64,000 nt of DNA from the NCBI GenBank assembly GCA_951799405.1, contig OX637346.1:13787215-13851214 (forward strand). Direction: 5' to 3'. Below are positions 33,075-44,687 of this stretch, in pieces. The notes below the pieces were generated by a model that made no database searches, was not told the DNA's origin, and worked only from the letters and a program-made list of their open reading frames with translations. A program made the translations under genes and the position numbers. Source of the stretch: Agapetus fuscipes (lineage: Eukaryota; Arthropoda; Insecta; Trichoptera; Glossosomatidae). Positions within the stretch are counted from its first letter, which is position 1; each line of letters begins with the position of its first letter.

Positions 33075-33329
33075 CAGGTTGGTATGCGGCAGACCACCCA
33101 TACTGTAAAAAATGGTTCACTTTGCCAATGTCACCTCTGTTTCAGGGAAGGTCGGCAAGAGTTGCAGGGCTTATGCTCATTTGAGATTGGGTTTTTATAT
33201 TGTAGGTCCACATGTGGCATGTGTTAGCGCAAAATTATCCATGTCTGCTTGTGGAAATGCGTTAATGCGAATATGAATCTTAAATGATATATATCTTTCC
33301 AGCTTAGATTTAGATTAGATTTTAGATAT
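33075..33329 (+). mobile_element. Retroposon B copy
   Basis: Starts at CAGGTTGGTATGCGGC (first about 15 bp lost) and ends AGCTTAGATTTAGATTAGAT. Subfamily motif CATGTGGCATG. Confidence 0.88.
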
Positions 33330-33797
33330 AATGCGTGCATCTTCAACAAGCACATTTATAGATGACCGTAATACCGCATTGATACCGCATGTTTTGAAAA
33401 ATTCTCAATTTATTTTGATTTAAAAAAAATTATAAATATTCACTATTTAAATAATATAAGCCAAAGTAAAAATAAACCGATTCATGAAATTAGATACAAA
33501 GTGAAAATCGTTTTCATTTCATCAAAAAAAAAAAAAGTAGGGGTAACATTTCTCAGTGGAAACAGAAGACTCGAGTATTGAAATAAAATAAACACTAAGA
33601 GAAATGTTTCCTCGCGAAATAAAAATCAAATTCTTGATCGTTTCCCCTCCATCCCGGCTTCAGGGGCCGAACCGCAGTCCTGCGGAAAAACCTCAGTAAT
33701 CGAGTTGATTGTGCGCCTCTTATCGAAGCCTCGCATTCTCTAACCTTACGTTAAAACTCGACCGTGAAGTTTCAACTATAAATGAATATAAATTTTA
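33330..33797. other. No gene recognised
   Basis: AT-rich except for a short GC-richer patch at 33640-33690. Confidence 0.4.
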
Positions 33798-33867
33798 ACG
33801 CTCACTAGAGTTGCTGTTGTTTTTTTTTTGTACACGCTATAGTTGAGTTTATACTCGAGGTCGTAGA
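33798..33867. repeat. G-family right-end fragment
   Basis: TTTTAACGCTCACTAGAG and GAGTTTATACTCGAGGTCG match the G core and right terminus. Confidence 0.5.
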
Positions 33868-34447
33868 AAGAAATCACCGTCATTTTGCAAGTCATGACAC
33901 GCTCGAAATTTTCATTCTTTCCCCTTCACCCCCGTCACCCCCTTTTGGCTGCACGCTCCTTTCATCCCCCAACTTCTCTCTCCACACACTCCAATCTTTT
34001 ACGTTATTGCCCCTCTTTAAATTCCGATCAAATGCAAGCCTGCACGTGGACAGACTCGGGAGTGACGAATCGTGCGTGTGACGTGACCATAATTACCAAC
34101 TACCCCCACCTAGTCCCATCCACCCTTATTGACAGTGTTCCCTCAGTTATTACCTGCCTGAACTCAGCCCCCTTGAGCGCTTTGTGAAAATGTTGCTCAT
34201 TTTTACCCTTGAATGTCGTAGGGTATTTTTTTGTCAATGTAGTAGATAGGTAAATTTGTGAGTCAATTTAATGAAACGAATCCGATTCACAAACCAAATG
34301 TAGCCATGTAGATGACGACTTGTCGGTTCATGACATTTTACTATTTACAATATTTGTTGTACTTTGCTTTTGTTTTTGTTCAAATGTAAAGCATGTATAA
34401 ACTGTTTGTTTGCTCAATAAATAAAATAATAAATAAATAATAAGAAT
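33868..34447. other. Unassigned; AATAAA-rich end
   Basis: A 100-codon proline/serine-rich frame (33885-34187) has no domain. 34380-34445 (TGTTTGCTCAATAAATAAAA and more AATA repeats) looks like the 3' end of a LINE of another clade, but no coding part is recognisable. Confidence 0.3.
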
Positions 34448-34451
34448 AAGT

Positions 34452-35215
34452 CTGTGCCTCCTGTGAAAAGTGATACAACTCAAAAATCATCATTTTACAG
34501 GAGAGCAAAAACAAGATTTAAAAAATTCTAATTCATGAACTAAGTGGGCTAGGTTACACATAAGTACCTTATTTTGTAGATAAAAACATTCACTTTCACT
34601 GTGCATTCTAATTTTTATGGTTACTATTATAGTTTACAAATAATTTATTAAACTCTGTCAGTTGTACCTTTTTTTTGCCTGTACTTGTATCATTTATTAC
34701 GTGATAAATGATACAAGTCGAGTTATATTATATTGCACCTATAAGTTGTCTTTGAGTAAAGTGATACACAAAAAGCTTAATATTTTTTAAATTTAATAAC
34801 TCATAAGATAATGGTCCAGGCAGAATGTTGCTCAAACTAATTATAAAAATACTACCCCAAAGACACAATTGTTGTACTTAAAATAGTAGTATTTTCATAA
34901 TTTACCTGAATCGTATAACTTGGCTAAAATTCCAGTCAAAAATTGGTGTAAAGTGATATAAGTCGAGATGTATCAATATTCACGATAGATTTGTAAAAAA
35001 CAATGTGTGGATCAATTACTAAAAGGGATACAACTCGACTTATATCACTTTTCACGTTTTTTTGCCTAAATCCTGCCAGTTATATTTCCTAAACTATAGC
35101 AGATAGAAGAATATGAGTAAGACCAAAAAATCGCTAATTTTTTTCTGATTATTTCTATGTAAAAATCTCAAAAAGGGTATAACTCGAGTTGTATCACTTT
35201 TCACAGGAGGCACAG
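34452..35215. mobile_element. Element P: MITE with repeated GTGATA motifs
   Basis: 764 bp with inverted ends CTGTGCCTCCTGTGAAAAGT continuing GATACAACTC, flanked by AAGT at 34448-34451 and 35216-35219 (4-bp TSD candidate). Variants of AAGTGATAYAASTCGAG recur at about 34467, 34704, 34757, 34952, 35030 (inverted) and 35170 (inverted). A 15-bp perfect hairpin (34683-34697 with 34704-34718) uses the same motif. No ORF. Superfamily unassigned. Confidence 0.8.
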
Positions 35216-35219
35216 AAGT

Positions 35220-36542
35220 AGATTCAGCGACTGATTGTCGCGTACCTACTGGTAACGTGTTTTCTAGGTGTAAGTAGATATGTTCAGAAGAGTAGAACGC
35301 AGCGCTATAAACCTGGACGCTTAAACGCCTTAACGCGCGTTAAAAACGCTTCCAGTTTGACCAAGCCTTAAAAAAAAAATATCCATAATTGCCTATTTTA
35401 AGTTTAGAAAAATAAAAACTTCTATAGACACTGCTTGAAAATTTCAATATTCATTTTGTGTGAATATTAAGAAGAAGAAAATGTAGATAGTTTAAAGGGA
35501 TAGGAAACAAAATTGAATACCTCCCATGATTTATATTTAAGAAAAACACGATGAAGAAACTCAAATTTTTGCAGTAAACTATAAACTTTCATCTTAAAAA
35601 AAATACTCTAACGTCTTAGCAAACTCAGTAAAATTAAATTTCATGAAGTTGTGGTAAAAAAGAGTTTAGTACTTCAGTTCTGCAGATATTTAGTTTCGGT
35701 AGATGGGATATTTTTAAGAAGCACCACATTTTCTCAGAGTATTTTGGATTTGAACTTCTTGAAAAGAAAACTCGTTGGAAATGTTCATTTTATTATCATT
35801 GTAACAATAATTGGGTTCATGAGTTCGCGGGTAATGCAAACTTCCGAGATCTTTTACTTCGCTTAATGTGTTCGCGTGATTTATGCAAAGAAAACAGTCG
35901 TACATCATCATTTAACAAATGACTTGGTTTTTTCTCCGTTCGCTAAGTATTAGAGCAGCAGTGGGCCTTGCCAAAAATAATAAGAGTATCGCGTAATGCT
36001 GTTAAGGCGAGTTATGATCTTTTGTTGAGGTCTCATAATATCTTAACACAATCTTAGTTTCTTTTTCAGTTTTAAAAACATGTTTTTTTTCGTTTAAGTG
36101 TTTTTCTTTATCATTGTGAAATTATTTTTACACTTTAGTATTTTAAAATACGTGGTTATTTTATTTTATTTGTTTTCATATATTCAAACGTTACATCTCA
36201 TGTTTTAATATGTTATCAAATACTTAAGCATTTTTTATTATAAGATTAGAAACAGTATTCCATGCATGAACCTTCACATTATCAATGACATTTTTCATAT
36301 TGAATTTTATTGATTGTGGAGGAGGTGATATATTTTATCTTAGCAGATAGAAATGAAGCAAAATATTTTTTTATATTATTAAGATCAATTTTATATCCAG
36401 AATTAGTTTCGAAATCAACCCTTTTTGACTATCGAAAAAATGAATAAGGATGTTATTTTAAAAAAAACCTCTTACATAAAGAGTACCTGCATGTACATAT
36501 TTATAGTGTTCTTAACTTTGATGGGTTGTAAAAATGATACAA
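35220..36542. other. No gene recognised
   Basis: AT-rich; a GCGTTAAAAACGC-type palindrome lies near 35335. Short frames at 35651-35866 and opposite show no domain. Confidence 0.45.
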
Positions 36543-36787
36543 TCTATAATCTAAGTTGCTATATTACATTTGAGATTCATATTTAATGCATTCCCACAAG
36601 CAGACACGTATAGGTTCGCGCTTACACATTCCGTATGTGGACTTACTCTTTAAAATCCTAATCTCAAATGAACATAAGCCCTACAACTCTTGCCGACCTT
36701 CCCTGAAACAGGGGGGACATCTGTAAAGTCAACCATTTGTTTAACAGTACGGGTGTTCAGCCTCATACTAACCTATAAGTCAAGGAA
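36543..36787 (-). mobile_element. Retroposon B copy
   Basis: Near full length on the minus strand, from the (TCTATAA)-type tail at 36543 to the 5' end complement CTATAAGTCAAGGA. Confidence 0.88.
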
Positions 36788-36814
36788 AACAAATAATTGA
36801 ATTGCTGGAGGGAT

Positions 36815-37275
36815 ATTTTCAGGATCTATCGCCGTGGTCTATGGGAGCTGGAGCTTCCGGAGGTTTCATCCATGTCTACGATGGGCTTCTTCAGCGTGAA
36901 GCGTGATGGTGAAAACTGTGATGATATAAATAAAATAAATTAGGCTGATTTATTTGGTGAGCGCTGTTTTTGTGCGAGCTGTTTTTCTGCGAGCTTGGTC
37001 GTCGCTGTAGAAAGCGCCAATTCTCAAGCAAAACCCAGTTGTTGTAAGGCTGGATGGACCTTTTGATGACCGGTCTTTGGTAAAGGTTTATGAATTTTTC
37101 AACCCAGCAAAGAGCAAATTTGAAAATATAAATGGTACCTATATTTTTTGTGCTCCGCCGGGATTCGAACCCACGACCTTCCAGTTACGAGTCCGAAGTG
37201 TTACCACCTGGACTACGGACATCTATCCCATACATATCTCATAGACCACGGCAACAGATCCCGGAAAACATCACT
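36815..37275. repeat. Inverted repeat with HH-like motif, split by SINE-C
   Basis: GGATCTATCGCCGTGGTCTA (36831) and its near reverse complement (TAGACCACGGCAACAGATCC at 37251) flank a SINE-C. On the minus strand CTGAAGA (about 36890) is followed by a CCAT/ATGG stem and GATGAAAC, a degraded hammerhead-like order. Confidence 0.45.
36941..37223 (-). mobile_element. SINE-C copy (tRNA-derived)
   Basis: Minus-strand head GTCCGTAGTCCAGGTGGTAA and intact box B GGTTCGAATCCCGGCGGAGC; tail CCAAATAAATCAGCCTAATT. The middle has a short duplication of GAGCTGTTTTT(G/C)TGC. Confidence 0.88.
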
Positions 37276-38680
37276 CCAGCATCATCAGCCCGTCGTGTCG
37301 GCCTAAAACTCTTATTAATCAAATTAAAAGTAATTCACGTGCTTTCGTCAAACTTTTCAAGAAATTGATATTCGACGTCAAGAAATTACTCGAAATTTCA
37401 CAGCGAGCCCCAATCATTGAAAGAGCCCTTAATTACTTAACCGAGGCGCTCGGATTCCGAGAAAAGTTAGTTTGTTAATATACTCCCTGCGGGTATCGAG
37501 CCGGTGACCCTTGTCAATGCGCGGCCGGTTGACAGCGTTGCCGTGAGCGGCCGCAGCGGCGCCTGCCAATATTTAACAGGCAACCCGCCCTACAGCATCC
37601 AGCATCACGCGGCGTAGCTCGGTGCTACGATAACTAGCTCATTCGGACAGAGATAGTTGATGAATTAGCTGTTTAGGACCTGATGCGCTATTTTGCTAAA
37701 TTCCTTACACTTTGGATATCCATACAAGTCGGGAGTGCTAGCGCTTCATAAGATAAAAAATCAAAATACCTATATAATACCTTATTTTTGGACACGAATC
37801 GCCAGCTCGTCGCCTTAAGGTCGGAAGGGATTTGGCAGAATAGCGCTTCTGGGCTTGAAGTCTCATTACTATGGTAGAACAAAAATCTTGTTTTTATATG
37901 TTCTTGTTTAAGTACTTTTACTGGGAAGAAAAGTTCAGATTTAATGCAATTTGTTTACTTTGAGTTTGTAATGGGTTTGAGCAAAATATTATAACATGTA
38001 TTCAAACCACTGCATATGAAGCATGTCGTTATTTATTTATTTATTTAACACGATGAACTTAAGAACCTTTTTTAAACTCAATCCTCACGTAAATAAAAAA
38101 AACATATATTTAATACAACAACACTTCTAACGAATTTCAAAAAATACTTCTAAACAACAAAGTATCAATGTTTTACACTCGTGGTACTGATTTTTATTCC
38201 AAACGTATGTTATGATCTGTGTTAAATCAAATTCATTTTTTTTTTTCACAATAATTAGACGAGAACAAAAAAAAAATCGATTTCGTTATTAATTAAGAAA
38301 TACCTAATGTATTTACTTTCAGCATTGTTATTAAGGAAAAATTCAATTAACAAACGCGTTTTCACCACAAAAAGCATGAGCAGTTATCAATATGTGTGGA
38401 CCATCAAACCCTTAAAAGATGTCATGATTTTTATTGTATAATTGTGGATTTTTTATTTTTTTATTTCTTATTTCATTGATTCGGTCAAATTTTATGCTTT
38501 AGTCCAATGCCAATTTATATTTGCCTCCTTTAATCTTGCCCATGTTTTTACGAGCAATGAAAAAGTAGCCTATATTAATTAACATGAAACTCATTATCAT
38601 TGTCTTAAAACAATCATCTACCCACTTTTCTCACTGTCTCCGTCTGATCAGCCTGTGCGAGTACACCGGAGCAGTCTAAC
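37276..38680. other. No gene; GC patch and MITE-D scrap
   Basis: 37490-37640 is GC-rich (GCGGCCGCAGCGGCGCC-type). GGCTTGAAGTCTCATTACTA at 37852-37871 is the tip of a MITE-D. GTGGTACTG near 38181 resembles a G right terminus. The rest is AT-rich. Confidence 0.45.
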
Positions 38681-39487
38681 GTAAGGCTGGTTCGGACAAG
38701 GCGAGTAATTTAGTCAAGTAACGAGTAATTTAGTGGCTAAACGTGTGCGAACCACAACAATTTAGTCCAGTAGTTAAGTCAATGGTTTAGTCAAGCCGAT
38801 CCATTTCATTCTATTTTTTCGGGCAAGTAGCGGCCCCGCCCACCGTCCGTGGGCGAGTGTTGCCGAGAAGCCACGGAAAAGTCCGAGTCCGAAGAGCCAC
38901 GGAAAAGCCCGAGTCCGAGTCGAGTTTATTAGCGGCCGCGCCATTGGCCGCTCACTCTTGGCGGGGAAACGGAAATGCAAGAATGGCGGCAATTTAAATT
39001 GGCTGCAGTTTGAAAAGATAATGCCCGTTTTCAGCAAGAATATTTAAAGATAAAGTGCTGTTTAAAAATATTTAAGTACTTAAGAACTTCTTATATTTGC
39101 GAGCCCGATGTTCCGCTCCCTAAACTTAGCGACCTGTCAGTGAGGTTATGTCATGTTTAAACTGTAAATAAGTGGATATGCACACCGATATACTTGGTTT
39201 TTTAGAAACTCTTGAGAATATAGAAGTTGCTAGGACTTATCTACGTCCAAAAAGTTTTGAGAAAGGTAATTTTTTTTCGATAAGAATAGTATGACATCGA
39301 TTTTTGGTGCGGATATCAGCTGTCAAAAATACAATCATGTAGCTCCTTGCTGACAATAGAGCTGTACAAATATAGTTTTGGTAAAGATGTTGTGGAAATA
39401 ACTATTATCGTCCATGAATTTATTACGTATTTAAAAACATCGATCTTTTACATTGATCGATGTTTATAGGTACCTACCATAAATTTG

Positions 39488-39802
39488 TCATATCACAGGC
39501 CTTATGATATCCTTCAGATGGATTGTTACTTGTTGTTTTGTACAGAAACAATTCAGTGACACACGGGGATAACTAATTAGAGGCATTACAATTTTATGCC
39601 ACTGTAAGCCATCAGCTGGTATCTGTGACAGACGTGAGAGGCGTATGTAGCAGGATTGAACAAGTTTCTCGCGGTCAGCCTCTGAAAAGTTGAACCATGT
39701 TTCTTCTTTAACTTGATAATTGATTGGTGACCGCCGTGTATTTGAAAATGCCGATTTTACATGTCGAATATTGATGTTAATTGTCAACAACGAAAAACGC
39801 AA
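39488..39802 (-). other. Unrecognised frame inside element L
   Basis: 104 codons, containing YQVKEETWFNFSEADREKLV, with a less AT-skewed composition than the surroundings. It could be a degraded element-encoded or captured coding piece. I recognise no domain, and no start context or splice site was verified. Confidence 0.2.
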
Positions 39803-40172
39803 CAGAGAAATGCATCTGAATGCAGCTGCAGACTACGAGCCGTATTATAGTGTGTGCATACAAAATATACTTTGTACACATCATTGAAAAGATAAAAATT
39901 CAATTACAAAATAATGTTTGCAGCGTAAATGGTAGATATTATTATAAACATCAAATAGTCATGTGTTGTTTTTATTTAAAATGTGTATATTATTTTATAA
40001 ACCATAAAATACATTTCGAATTTACAAAAGTCGAGTTTCGAAGTTGTTTGCTAAACAGGCTCCTAGCTAGGTGGCCGGGCATAAATCAGTTAATATTACC
40101 AAACCATAGCCAATTTAAAGGGCTTTATAATAACATGATTTTAATACTCAATTAATATTTTCAAACTGTAAA

Positions 40173-40515
40173 CCGGTCGATAGCTCAGTTGGTAGAGTGC
40201 TTGCATTCCATGCCGTGAGCTCGGGTTCGAATCCCACCGAGCGCGAGGGTGTCAGAAATGATTTCCCGTTTCGGTGTTTATTTCAAACCCCAAAATAATA
40301 ATACCGGCAAGGTTTACTCAGCCTTCACAAGAAATGAGTACCAGCTCTCTCGGGAGCTGGGAAACCCCCACTTCAACCGAAGTGGTTGGCGTAAGGCCGG
40401 CCCCCTTACCTGTAAAAATAAATAGGTTCAACTCGCCACATGCGACCCCTTCGGGGATAACGCGGCAAGAAGTTACACTATATGTGTAGCTTAGTTGCGT
40501 TTTTTTTGCGTTGCA
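40173..40515 (+). mobile_element. SINE-A copy, best preserved
   Basis: Head CCGGTCGATAGCTCAGTTGG, box B GGTTCGAATCCCACCGAG, full body, and a tail GTTGCGTTTTTTTTGCGTTG. It reads through the same ~65-codon frame as the other long SINE-A copies. Nested in element L. Confidence 0.9.
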
Positions 40516-40959
40516 GCCAATTCAAATTTTCCGCCATTATAGAAAGGGCTTTCTGCAGCCAACTTCGCACTTGTGTACTGTACTGGACCGTAATGCGAAC
40601 GCTTCACGGGCGAGTAGCGCCCCGCCCACTACTAAATTACTCGGTACTTGACTAAATCAGTGGCCTTGTGCGAACTAGCCTGTAGCGCCGTAGCCCGGCC
40701 TAGTAATAATTTTATTTAGTGAACGACAGACGGGGCCAGTTACTACACCAATAATGCCACCCGGACACAAACGAAATATTAATGAGATCCGCGCTACACC
40801 AGCCAGAGGTTATGATTTCTGGTATATCTCGTGTGATGTTTCCTGACTTATTGAATTTATTTTACGTCAGTACAAAGCTACATATTTCATGTCTGTGTCA
40901 AAGTAAAATTAGCAACCCTCACGGTGCTATGATTTTCCATATTTAGTTTTTATTTCTAG

Positions 40960-41152
40960 GCCAAAAAATATGGAGAAGTTTGCTGAGCCTTTACAAGAAG
41001 TGAAAATTTGCCTCGTTGGGTGCAGGGAAACCCAATGGCAATGAAAGGTTGACTCCTTTACCTTTCAAAACAAATATATTTCACTCAACACAAGTGACTC
41101 CTTCGAGTACAATGTGGCTATTAGTTGCACTATACATATTTGCAGCTTCGTC
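40960..41152 (+). repeat. Old SINE-A copy, head lost
   Basis: TGAGCCTTTACAAGAAGTGA, GGGAAACCC, CTTTACCTTTCAAAACAAAT and GTGACTCCTTCGAGTACAAT follow the SINE-A body order with heavy divergence. Confidence 0.6.
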
Positions 41153-41216
41153 TAAAATTAAATTTGAAATTTTGTCACAGGTTGACAAAAAAAAGGTTTA
41201 AAATAAAAATTGCTTT

Positions 41217-41302
41217 GTTTTAATTCACATGAGTTTATTTTTGTACACGACCAGTTTCGGGAGAAGCAGTACCTCCCATCTTCAGGTGTAAGCAATTTTT
41301 AT
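41217..41302 (-). repeat. HH-motif repeat
   Basis: Minus strand: CTGAAGA (41279-41285), one extra T, a 5-bp stem GGGAG/CTCCC (41259-41263 with 41273-41277), GAAA (41255-41258), then ACTGGTCG. The distal part (ATGTGAATTAAAAC) resembles the outer end of the 9.7-kb and 47.6-kb HH repeats. Confidence 0.55.
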
Positions 41303-42087
41303 TTTTATCTATTAAAATGAACTTTCACGAAGTTACTGCTGAAAATCTAGATAAAAAAGGTTTATTTATATTTCAAGAGAAAGAAGATTTATTTTTTCAT
41401 CACCCCTTCAAGATATTTACGGAACCTGTCCATTCAGTCACATGCTGTTTACGTATCATAAAAGCTTCTGTGTTCAAAATTTGAAAGATATTTTTACATC
41501 TCTGTAGGAAGGCAGTAAACAGTATCTTATTTATTCAAGCCCACACACATTTCCCGCCTATTGACTGAACTCTGTAAATTTACATCACAATGCGGTTTCC
41601 TCGGTCATCGCATCATTTCTGGAGAAACGATCCCATAATAAACTTCCAGCTGTCATGCGGTGGGGCAAACCCTAACAAACGTATAATAGCAATGATGCTT
41701 TAGAGTTAAGGTTGAAGACTGGGTTGCCTCTGGGTGGGCGACCGAAATGAGCAAGCCTGCCCCGCGCCCTCTGCCCATTATTGGATTATTGAATTCTAGA
41801 TTTATTAAGGGCACCTTCCGACCTATTACTCGTACACTATCGGAACCACATAAATTCTGCTTACAACGTTTAAGTTGAATTTCCCTTCGTGTGATCGTCT
41901 TTAGCCCAATGACTTCCAGAAACGAAATATCTTATCCACAGATTTTTAAATGATGCTTGATATCGGTCTTTCGAGTCTTGACTGTTGTTCATTGTTTGTT
42001 TTTAATATAAAAAAGACAAAAGAAAGCAATCTCAAGCATCTGTTTGTATTTTATGCATTGAAAATGTCGTATTTATGAGTGAAGTAG
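41303..42087. other. No gene recognised
   Basis: AT-rich with a GC-richer patch near 41720-41770; unassigned. Confidence 0.4.
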
Positions 42088-42330
42088 TCCGGTCGATAGC
42101 TCAGTTGGTATAATGTTTGTGTTCCGTGCCATAGGTCTAGCGTTCGATATACAAGGATGTCAGGAATTATTTCCTGATTCGGTGTTATTTCAAACCCAAA
42201 ATACAGATACCCGCATGATTTCACAAGAAATAAGAACCAGCTACTCGGGAGCTGAGTAACTCTCATTTTAAGCAAAGTTATTAGCGGAAGGGTGGCTCCC
42301 TTACCTACTTGAGAAAAAAATAAAGTTATT
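42088..42330 (+). repeat. Diverged SINE-A copy
   Basis: Box A (TAGCTCAGTTGGTATAATG) is good, but box B is decayed (GCGTTCGATATACAAGG). The body boxes TTTCCTGATTCGGTG and CGGGAGCTGAG are present. Confidence 0.8.
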
Positions 42331-42472
42331 CGCAGGATACCTACATTATTTATCAAGTAAATAATTATCTTATGTATCGTTATATATGTAAGTCATCAAA
42401 ACATATGACTCACCGTTTTCTTACCAAGATCAATTGAAATTTTTGTAAAACCTTTGAACTGATCGCTCCCCC

Positions 42473-42711
42473 AGTTCTTGTTTGCCGTATACGCAAATCT
42501 TGTCAAATATGACTTTTTCATGCAGTTGTCTTATGAATCAAATTCTACACAATCTGAGCTAAGAAAACCCGTAAAACTCGATAATGTGAGAGTTTTTTTA
42601 AATATTTTTTAAATAAATTTCTTGTTTTTATCAGACACATTGGTCCAGTACATATACAAACATTGCTCGAATGTAAAATTTTCTCAATGGCGTATACGGC
42701 AAACAAGAACT
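42473..42711. mobile_element. Foldback MITE with 22-bp perfect ends
   Basis: AGTTCTTGTTTGCCGTATAC plus GC at 42473-42494 is exactly inverted at 42690-42711, giving a 239-bp unit. A related GTATACGCC box occurs outside at about 42818. No TSD was resolved. Confidence 0.65.
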
Positions 42712-42953
42712 AAGACAGCGTGATGTAAAATGACACATTCTGTACACGCAGCATAAGGCTTTCATACATTTCTTCAGCAGACTGGCTCGTGTTGCATATT
42801 TTTTGCTGAAAACAGAGTATACGCCATATTTCCCTTCTCTTTTCAAGGCGTCCTCTTTAAAACGGAATACTTGTAAACTTATGCTTTATTATTGTGAGTC
42901 GGTAATCGCCTCCTGCTCGTCGCGTTGTTGGCGGCGCTAGTATAGAGGCGCCC

Positions 42954-43090
42954 CAGTACTCAAAGTATAAAACAATATGTTAGAAATCAACAACAAAAAC
43001 TATATTGCAACTTGAAACAGCGCTCCTAGTGAACGTTTTAGTTTACATGCATTTTTACTTAAACGCTGTGGTAGAGTTAGGACTTGAGGC
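42954..43090. mobile_element. G-family MITE
   Basis: Left end CAGTACTCAAAGTATAAAAC, right end GTTAGGACTTGAGGC; core CAGCGCTCCTAGTGAACGTT. About 137 bp. Confidence 0.6.
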
Positions 43091-43385
43091 GCAGGAGTTA
43101 TGGTGATACTTTTGGTAGTTTTGAGGCCGCACCCACACTGTTGTCGCATATTTGCGCGCTTATCTTGGGAACGAAAAAGTATTTCGCCGCCATTTCGCTG
43201 GGAAGCATTATTTTCAAACGTGAGCGCAATTTTGATAAGCCCTCTGTGTTTACAGCTTAGGCATTATATAGTTATTAACATTTTAAAATTTCATTCATTT
43301 TTCGTTTTCACGTTTTTGTTATTTAAAATAATGTTACACGTAATATTTATTTTATTATGAAAAACTTTATTTTAACATTATACTA
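43091..43385. other. No gene recognised
   Basis: An 86-codon frame (43100-43360) without a domain crosses this stretch. Confidence 0.35.
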
Positions 43386-43393
43386 CCAAACCT

Positions 43394-43667
43394 CAGGGGC
43401 GTGCATCCCATACAGACACATGCACCTAATAGGTAGGCAATTTATAGTAAACAACGCATTTACATTTGATATTGAGGTTTAAAATTCAAAATTTGTAATT
43501 ATTTAAAAATTCAAATGGATAAAAAAAAATTGTGTTAAATTATTTATTAAATAAATTCAAAATATGTGTTTGATTGGATTCAGTCAATTTCAAATGAGTT
43601 ATTTTAAAGGAATGGGAGAAAATATTTATTCTGAAAATTATTTGCCTATACCCTATGCACGCGTCTG
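43394..43667 (+). mobile_element. hAT-like MITE-E, copy 3
   Basis: 274 bp, starts CAGGGGCGTGCATCCCATAC and ends ATGCACGCGTCTG. CCAAACCT (43386-43393) and CTAAACCT (43668-43675) match at 7 of 8. It is longer than the other copies because of an AT-rich insert near 43490-43565. Confidence 0.88.
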
Positions 43668-43675
43668 CTAAACCT

Positions 43676-44344
43676 ACCCATTTTGTTTTGAAGGTTGCAT
43701 CGTTTCTTTTAGCATGTAAAATATATCTTTACATCTTTCTTTAAATAAACGCTTTCTCCTTTAGTCCATGTAATAATAATTCAACAAGCATAAAAAGGCA
43801 CACAGATCATTCCGGGGATAGTTCAATGCTTTCTTCTTAGCAAGCAACATTTATTGATGTACTACAGGCCTACAATGGCAAAGATAATATTGCATCAAAA
43901 ATCTTTAATTCATTTTTAACATTACAAAAACTTACCCGGTACACATATGCTCAAACCCTCCTCATACCCGTCTTGTATGTGTAAGAAAGACCCACAGAAC
44001 ATGGACGCCCACGCAAAGTTGTACATTTTCTCAACTGGTGGAATGCTTTTCCGTAAAGAAAAAGCAATGGCATGACAAAACAATAACCCCTAGGTCAGTA
44101 TTACCTGATACGAAGAACTTGGCATGGAGAACATCACAAATTCAGAAATACATTTTTTTTACTCGTTTATTTATTTTGTGGTAAGACTTTTAACTATGCA
44201 AACATTATCCAGTTAAAAAGCATTCCACGTTGCTCCTCATAACCAATGAGCCGCTACAAATTCCTTTTGTAAATATTCCGCCCCGTCTCTTATCTCACAT
44301 TTTTTATCGCCCGCCTCATTGAGAATTATTAGAGCTGCACAAAA
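43676..44344. other. No gene recognised
   Basis: AT-rich, nothing assignable. Confidence 0.45.
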
Positions 44345-44349
44345 TTGCA

Positions 44350-44687
44350 ACACAGTATAAAACTTCAGACCCAACCATAGCGTTCCACGATAAAATGTAC
44401 GAAAACTAAATCAGCGCCTGCAGTGAGCGTTTTAGTTTCCAAACATTTTTATTTTTTATTTTACGTTGTTTACTTGGGGTAGGCATTCTCATAGAGTGGT
44501 GGTTAATTCATGCAAGGGGGGCGCTCTATCCACTTTACTTCAGCAGTTACATCACCCCTAGTTTAAACTCAAACGACGTAACAAAGTCATCGGTTATTCC
44601 AATTTTTGTATGAAGTGTTGTAGAGTCGCTATCCCATTTTCATACAAGTACTATTATTCATTGTTCACGTGTATACTTGCGGTACTG
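44350..44687. repeat. G-family copy, about 340 bp
   Basis: Left CAGTATAAAACTTCAGACC; core CAGCGCCTGCAGTGAGCGTT; right terminus GTGTATACTTGCGGTACTG at 44669-44687. Confidence 0.5.

Larger units (their letters stand above)
38684..40681. mobile_element. Element L: 2-kb DNA transposon derivative
   Basis: Inverted ends AGGCTGGTTCGGACAAGGC and (reverse complement) AGGCTAGTTCGCACAAGGC, continuing ~50 bp through AGTCAAGTAMCGAGTAATTT. GTA flanks both sides (38681-38683 and 40682-40684). CGGGCRAGTAGCG boxes occur subterminally at both ends. Internal frames (39488-39802 minus, 39820-40155 plus) show no transposase signature. A SINE-A is nested at 40173-40515. A 3-bp duplication would suit PIF/Harbinger, but this is unproven. 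Confidence 0.75.
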
